In this document: positions 8,252-11,457 of the stretch, in pieces
Position numbering within the stretch: the stretch's first letter is position 1
Layout of the letters: each line of letters begins with the position of its first letter
Assembly (NCBI GenBank): GCA_002701765.1
Contig: NZXB01000001.1
Location: 1 to 11,457 of the forward strand
Direction: 5' to 3'
Length of the DNA stretch: 11,457 bases
Source: Porticoccaceae bacterium
Lineage (GTDB): Bacteria > Pseudomonadota > Gammaproteobacteria > Pseudomonadales > Porticoccaceae
The notes under the pieces: model-generated
Databases searched by the model: none
The model's input: only the letters and a program-made list of their open reading frames with translations
What the model was told of the DNA's origin: nothing
Program-made: the position numbers and the translations under genes

Positions 8252-9554
8252 ATAGTCTAAAAACTGTAAAGCCAAGTTTCTGCATGACCAATCTGTCATA
8301 TATACCCTTAATATCTCCCAATACTGGTCTTTGGGTATCGCAAGTTTTTCGCAAGACCGCTCCATTCAATAATCTAAATTGCTTGTGTCCGACTGCCACA
8401 ACAATGGCCTGCAAATCGTACAACAAGTCAAAGGAAGATAATTCGAGTCCATACTGATTTTTGACTTCATCTTTATTTGCCCAAGGATCATGGATTTTTA
8501 CTTCGACACCCCATGAATTGAACTCCTCGATTAAATCAAAAATTTTGCTATTTCGGATATCGGGGCAGTTCTCCTTGAAAGTTATGCCGAGAACACCAAT
8601 TTTCGCCGAGGCAAGATCAATTTTATTCTGGACCATTTTTTTTATGACGCAATTCGCCGCATACTTTGCCATATTGTCATTGATCCGTCTCCCCGCAAGA
8701 ATAACCTGAGGACTGTATCCTACCATCTCAGCCTTATGCGTCAGATAGTAAGGATCAACCCCTATGCAGTGACCGCCCACCATGCCCGGCTTGAAGGGCA
8801 GAAAATTCCATTTACTCTCGGCTGCCGACAGAACCTCCAGAGTATCAATCTCCAGACGATCAAAGATAACTGACAGTTCGTTGACTAAGGCGATATTTAA
8901 ATCTCGTTGCGTGTTCTCTATCACTTTTGCGGCCTCGGCAACTTTGATTGAGGTTGCTCTAAAAGTTCCTGCCTCAATGATTGACTGATATAAATCGTCT
9001 ATTAATCGGGCCACCCAGTCATTTGAACCACTTGTCACTTTAGTGATTTTTGTTAAGGTATTGATTTTGTCTCCGGGGTTTATCCGCTCAGGACTATAAC
9101 CACAAAAGAAATCAATGTTATAACGGAGCCCTGACGTTTCCTCTAGTATCGGGACGCATATCTCCTCGGTACAACCCGGATAAACCGTCGACTCATAAAT
9201 AACAATACTTCCCTCTTTCATTGAATCACCAACTAATTTGGTAGCCTGTTTTAGGGCTGACAGGTTAGGTCGATTGGCGCTATCGATTGGTGTAGGAACT
9301 GTGATAATGAAAAGCTTGCAACTTTTGAGATCGTCTGTGTTCGCAGTGAACTTTAAAAAATGGGCACTCGTTAAAGCATCGCTTGTTACCTCAAGCGTGC
9401 TATCTATTCCCGAGTTCAATTCAGTGATACGATTTCTATTGATATCATAGCCAGTAGTATCTATTTTCTTGCCAAATTCTACCGCTAGCGGAAGTCCCAC
9501 GTAACCGAGACCGATCACGGCCAGTTTGTCATAGCTATCAATTAGAGATTCCAA
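8250..9554 (-). CDS. tviB: TviB/WbpO-type UDP-N-acetylhexosamine 6-dehydrogenase
   Basis: Cytoplasmic NAD-dependent four-electron dehydrogenase of the UDP-glucose/GDP-mannose dehydrogenase family, 434 residues. It oxidises C6 of a UDP-HexNAc to the uronic acid. Landmarks: LAVIGLGYVGLPLAVEFGK (11-29, Rossmann), TVPTPID (85-91), YESTVYPGCTEE (120-131), CGYSPERINPGD (151-162), KVAEAAKVIENTQRDLNIAL (204-223, Lys210), GGHCIGVDPYYLTHKA (260-275, catalytic Cys263) and the C-terminal LGITFKENCPDIRNSK (322-337). The GVDPYYLTHKAEMVGY form places it with TviB and WbpO, not WbpA, whose site reads close to IPVDPFYL. TviB uses UDP-GlcNAc and WbpO prefers UDP-GalNAc; the neighbouring genes argue for UDP-GlcNAc as substrate here. 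TTG start with GGAAGG five bases upstream; 53 nt separate it from the kinase gene. Confidence 0.93.
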   Translation of the reverse strand: MESLIDSYDKLAVIGLGYVGLPLAVEFGKKIDTTGYDINRNRITELNSGIDSTLEVTSDALTSAHFLKFTANTDDLKSCKLFIITVPTPIDSANRPNLSALKQATKLVGDSMKEGSIVIYESTVYPGCTEEICVPILEETSGLRYNIDFFCGYSPERINPGDKINTLTKITKVTSGSNDWVARLIDDLYQSIIEAGTFRATSIKVAEAAKVIENTQRDLNIALVNELSVIFDRLEIDTLEVLSAAESKWNFLPFKPGMVGGHCIGVDPYYLTHKAEMVGYSPQVILAGRRINDNMAKYAANCVIKKMVQNKIDLASAKIGVLGITFKENCPDIRNSKIFDLIEEFNSWGVEVKIHDPWANKDEVKNQYGLELSSFDLLYDLQAIVVAVGHKQFRLLNGAVLRKTCDTQRPVLGDIKGIYDRLVMQKLGFTVFRL

Positions 9555-9559
9555 TGTGA

Positions 9560-9565
9560 CCTTCC
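9560..9565 (-). promoter_or_regulatory. Ribosome binding site for the tviB-like gene (TTG start)
   Basis: GGAAGG on the minus strand, five bases before TTG at 9554. The Rossmann strand starts about ten residues after this codon, as expected for the family, and no upstream in-frame ATG is seen. Confidence 0.6.
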
Positions 9566-9607
9566 AAAAACTCGCCGGTTTATCTCGTCAGTACCTGTCA
9601 AAAAGAA

Positions 9608-10609
9608 CTATCGCAATTCATATTGATCCTTGAGCATTTCAAAATCGTCTTTATCAAGACGAGGACCAAACTTTTTCACCACCATTGATGCACAAACATT
9701 TGCGAAATCTGCTGCCCATTGGTAGCTTTTTCCTGACGTTATTGCAAAAAGAAATGCACCTGCAAACATATCTCCAGCGCCATTTGTATCAATCGCGTCC
9801 ACTTCAATTCCTTGCGAAAAAATCATATGCTCACCATCAAAACATCTAGCACCATCGGCTCCACTAGTGACGACGTGAGAAATTGAGTATTTGCACAAAT
9901 CACTAGCCGCTTCATCTTCGTTGGAAGTCCCAGTAAAAGCAATCGCCTCGGCCTTATTACAAAATATATGATCGACGCCAGTACCGATAATCTGTCGCAA
10001 ATTATCCGCATAGGCTTCGACAACGAATGGGTCTGATAGGCTTAAAGCCACCTTAACGCTCGAAGCTTTAGCAAATTTAATAATGTCCGCAGCCATTTCC
10101 GTATGCTTGATGCTGGTAGCAAGATATCCCTCAATGTATAACCATTCAGAATTGAGAAGTGCAGAGTCATCAATCTCCCTTTTGGACAATTGAGCACTGG
10201 CACCCAAGAAAGTATTCATAGTTCGCTCAGCATCAACCGTGATCATTACCAGACATTTTCCTGTCACGCCTGCCTCTGATTTTACACTATGAAAATCGAC
10301 ACCTGCGGCGGCTAGTTCCCTGATAAAGATGTTTCCATCAGCATCATTTGCGACCTTCCCACTGAAGAAAGTGTCCGACCCCAAAAGTCCCGCAGCAACA
10401 ATCGAGTTACATACCGAACCGCCACACTTTCGCACAAAGTCGTTCTCGCTTGCGGCTAGTGAAATTAGAATCTCGCTCTGGCGTTTTTCGTCCACCAAAG
10501 TCATAACGCCTTTTTCAATACCGGCAGTCTCAAGGAATTGATCCGAGACACGACACTCTGTATCTAAAAGTGCCGCTCCAATTCCATAGACATCATATTG
10601 TTTCACCAT
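9608..10609 (-). CDS. PfkB-family carbohydrate/nucleoside kinase
   Basis: Cytoplasmic ribokinase-fold kinase of 333 residues, adenosine-kinase-like in overall layout. The first signature is the GG switch region CGGSVCNSIVAAGLLG (62-77). NKAE (218-221) is the Mg-binding N-x-x-E motif. The second signature DTNGAGDMFAGAFL (274-287) contains the anion-hole GAGD with catalytic Asp280. All key residues are present, so it should be an active ATP-dependent kinase, but substrate is unknown: adenosine, a sugar or a sugar phosphate are all possible. The gene abuts the regulator with no spacer (TAA directly followed by ATG, GAGG about ten bases upstream), suggesting coupled translation, and it precedes the sugar-nucleotide genes. 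None of the recognised UDP-ManNAc3NAcA steps requires it. By recollection, PfkB kinases do recur in polysaccharide loci, but their role there is not established. Confidence 0.88.
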   Translation of the reverse strand: MVKQYDVYGIGAALLDTECRVSDQFLETAGIEKGVMTLVDEKRQSEILISLAASENDFVRKCGGSVCNSIVAAGLLGSDTFFSGKVANDADGNIFIRELAAAGVDFHSVKSEAGVTGKCLVMITVDAERTMNTFLGASAQLSKREIDDSALLNSEWLYIEGYLATSIKHTEMAADIIKFAKASSVKVALSLSDPFVVEAYADNLRQIIGTGVDHIFCNKAEAIAFTGTSNEDEAASDLCKYSISHVVTSGADGARCFDGEHMIFSQGIEVDAIDTNGAGDMFAGAFLFAITSGKSYQWAADFANVCASMVVKKFGPRLDKDDFEMLKDQYELR

Positions 10610-11011
10610 TTAGAAGCCGTCCTCTATAACCGAAGGTTTGTCGGCATGATTTGAAGGCTCATTTAACTCATTGAGGTTCCTGTCCCAGCATTGTCGCTCC
10701 AATTCTTGACGAAGTAACCTAATCTCTTCCTTCAAGGCATTATACTCTCGCTGCTTCCTCGCAAGAAAGCGGGCTGTAATGGCCGTCTTTTCAACTATGC
10801 CTTGGGGCGTCAATAGGTACATGTAACCCAATTTATTCTTTGATCTTTTAAAGTTCCCAAGCTTTATCCATCCCACATCTACCAGCGACTTAACGACATA
10901 GTGAGTCTTACCTAAACTAATGCCTAATTTCTGAGACAACTGTCGTTGAGTGAGATCAGGCTGCCGCTCTAGTAGCCGCAGCACTTTATACTCTAGTTCC
11001 TGTTTAATCAT
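10610..11011 (-). CDS. MarR-family EPS-associated transcriptional regulator
   Basis: A 133-residue DNA-binding protein resembling the small MarR-type regulators found at the head of exopolysaccharide clusters (the family I know as TIGR04176). Residues 7-70 form a winged helix: helix-turn-helix at about 20-45 (LTQRQLSQKLGISLGKTHYVVKSL), then wing GWIKLGNFKRSKNKLGYMYLLT. Residues 71-107 are a charged helix (KTAITARFLARKQREYNALKEEIRLL), probably a coiled coil for dimerisation. The last 25 residues are polar and look disordered. The start ATG has no clear Shine-Dalgarno, but the N-terminus agrees with the family. It is first in the operon and lies 100 bases from a perfect palindrome, so autoregulation and control of the cluster are a fair inference. 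The ligand, if any, is unknown. Confidence 0.87.
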   Translation of the reverse strand: MIKQELEYKVLRLLERQPDLTQRQLSQKLGISLGKTHYVVKSLVDVGWIKLGNFKRSKNKLGYMYLLTPQGIVEKTAITARFLARKQREYNALKEEIRLLRQELERQCWDRNLNELNEPSNHADKPSVIEDGF

Positions 11012-11075
11012 CCAATATCGAATCCGAGGGAGGTTTTCACCAGATTTTGTAAATTGCCTTAATCAAGAAGCTAGC

Positions 11076-11091
11076 TGTGACAAATATCACT
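11076..11091. promoter_or_regulatory. CRP/Vfr-like half-palindrome site
   Basis: TGTGA-CAAATA-TCACT matches the CRP core TGTGA-N6-TCACA at nine of ten fixed positions. It lies between the candidate -10 and the regulator start codon, where bound protein would be expected to hinder transcription. It could equally serve another promoter or be a chance match; no second copy was noticed. Confidence 0.3.
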
Positions 11092-11101
11092 TATTAACAC
11101 C

Positions 11102-11130
11102 ATTAAAACATTTGTTCATGGCATGAACAA
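11102..11130 (-). promoter_or_regulatory. Candidate promoter of the polysaccharide operon
   Basis: Minus-strand TTGTTC (11125-11130, three of six to -35) and TTTAAT (11102-11107, five of six to -10) are spaced 17 bases apart. The start would fall near 11095, leaving a leader of about 85 nt before the regulator ATG. The -35 is weak, as expected if an activator or alternative promoter is used. A second -10-like hexamer, TATAAG, lies at 11156-11161 without a convincing -35. Confidence 0.3.
11112..11130. promoter_or_regulatory. Perfect 19-bp palindrome, probable operator
   Basis: TTGTTCATG-G-CATGAACAA: nine-base arms with no mismatch around a single centre base. It overlaps the -35 and spacer of the candidate promoter and lies about 100 bases upstream of the MarR-type regulator gene. 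The size fits a winged-helix dimer site. The stem is too AT-rich and lacks a U-tract, so a terminator for the upstream gene is unlikely. Confidence 0.5.
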
Positions 11131-11201
11131 GCTCTGGCACAATTTTCAAATACCGCTTATACCCGCCTATTGATTAGTCTTTGAGTTAATATTGGCCAGC
11201 G

Positions 11202-11457
11202 TCAGCCTTGGCATGGAGTCACTGATGCGCGTTCCTGCCCTGAAACAAAAAACGCAATCCAATAAGCAAAAATCTGTCCTATGAAAATAAAGACCCATTG
11301 ATCCTCGGTAATTGGCCACCATCGGCCCATATAGCCTAGCAAGGCAATGCCTGAGGTCAAAAAGACTATAAATGCGCCAGTAATAGAATTGGCTAGGGTT
11401 TTTGATCGAAACCATCGTCGAAAATGATAATTTAATCGATTATGCAAATGGTTGTCA
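11202..11457 (-). CDS. Small membrane protein of unknown function, 5' end off window
   Basis: The reading frame is open from the right window edge to a TGA at 11202, about 84 residues visible. The first visible start is a TTG at 11447 with no Shine-Dalgarno in the ten bases available, so the true start may lie outside. The visible part has a basic, aromatic N-terminal stretch (YHFRRWFRSK), a hydrophobic segment SITGAFIVFLTSGIALLGYM, a short Trp-rich polar loop GRWWPITEDQW, and a second hydrophobic segment VFIFIGQIFAYWIAFFVSG, then a short polar tail. This looks like two membrane helices with the N-terminus inside by the positive-inside rule. I do not recognise the family. It precedes the regulator gene in the same direction, separated by 190 nt with a candidate promoter, so it is probably a separate unit. 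Confidence 0.5.
   Translation of the reverse strand, partial: DNHLHNRLNYHFRRWFRSKTLANSITGAFIVFLTSGIALLGYMGRWWPITEDQWVFIFIGQIFAYWIAFFVSGQERASVTPCQG

Noticed and set aside
11025..11036. AGGGAGG purine-rich run before the regulator gene
   Set aside because: It is on the plus strand, opposite to the gene, and precedes no plus-strand reading frame of interest.
11156..11161. TATAAG as main -10 of the operon
   Set aside because: No -35 hexamer at 16-18 bases upstream has more than a few matches, so the 11102-11130 pair is preferred, though weakly.

Overview
The window reads as one minus-strand surface-polysaccharide (O-antigen or capsule/exopolysaccharide) locus from a Gram-negative bacterium, most likely a gammaproteobacterium. 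This rests on the Wzx/Wzy-type machinery, the Pseudomonas/Bordetella-type pathway for a diacetamido uronic acid, and an EPS-associated MarR-like regulator. By eye the base composition is only moderately AT-rich (not computed). The sequence does not fix a genus.

Transcription order runs from high to low coordinates. At the right edge (11202-11457) is the 3' part of a small membrane protein that runs off the window. Then comes an intergenic control region (11012-11201) with a perfect 19-bp palindrome, a candidate promoter overlapping it, and a CRP-like site. Next is the leading block: a MarR-type EPS regulator (10610-11011), directly abutted by a PfkB-family kinase (9608-10609). The sugar-nucleotide block follows: a TviB/WbpO-type UDP-HexNAc 6-dehydrogenase (8250-9554), WbpB-like 3-dehydrogenase (7290-8240), WbpD-like N-acetyltransferase (6704-7285) and WbpE-like aminotransferase (5636-6700), with gaps of only 3-9 nt. 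A Wzx flippase (4189-5631) is coupled to the aminotransferase.

Beyond wzx the spacing loosens: 289 nt, then a WbpI-like 2-epimerase (2808-3899), 117 nt, a Wzy-type polymerase (1428-2687), 150 nt, and a GT4 glycosyltransferase (36-1277). The locus probably continues to the left of the window.

Together the enzymes account for a complete route from UDP-GlcNAc to UDP-2,3-diacetamido-2,3-dideoxy-D-mannuronic acid (UDP-ManNAc3NAcA): C6 oxidation (TviB-like), C3 oxidation (WbpB), C3 transamination (WbpE), N-acetylation (WbpD) and C2 epimerisation (WbpI). The GT4 enzyme adds one sugar to the lipid-linked repeat, Wzx flips it and Wzy polymerises it. No initiating transferase, chain-length regulator, ligase or export gene is visible, so O-antigen cannot be told from capsule. 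I see no tRNA, rRNA, CRISPR array, insertion sequence or convincing rho-independent terminator. The main points worth a second look are the palindromic operator in front of the regulator gene, the kinase of unknown substrate fused into the regulatory end of the operon, the swap of WbpA for a TviB-type dehydrogenase, the cluster of TTG starts, and the shortened C-terminus of the aminotransferase at its junction with wzx.
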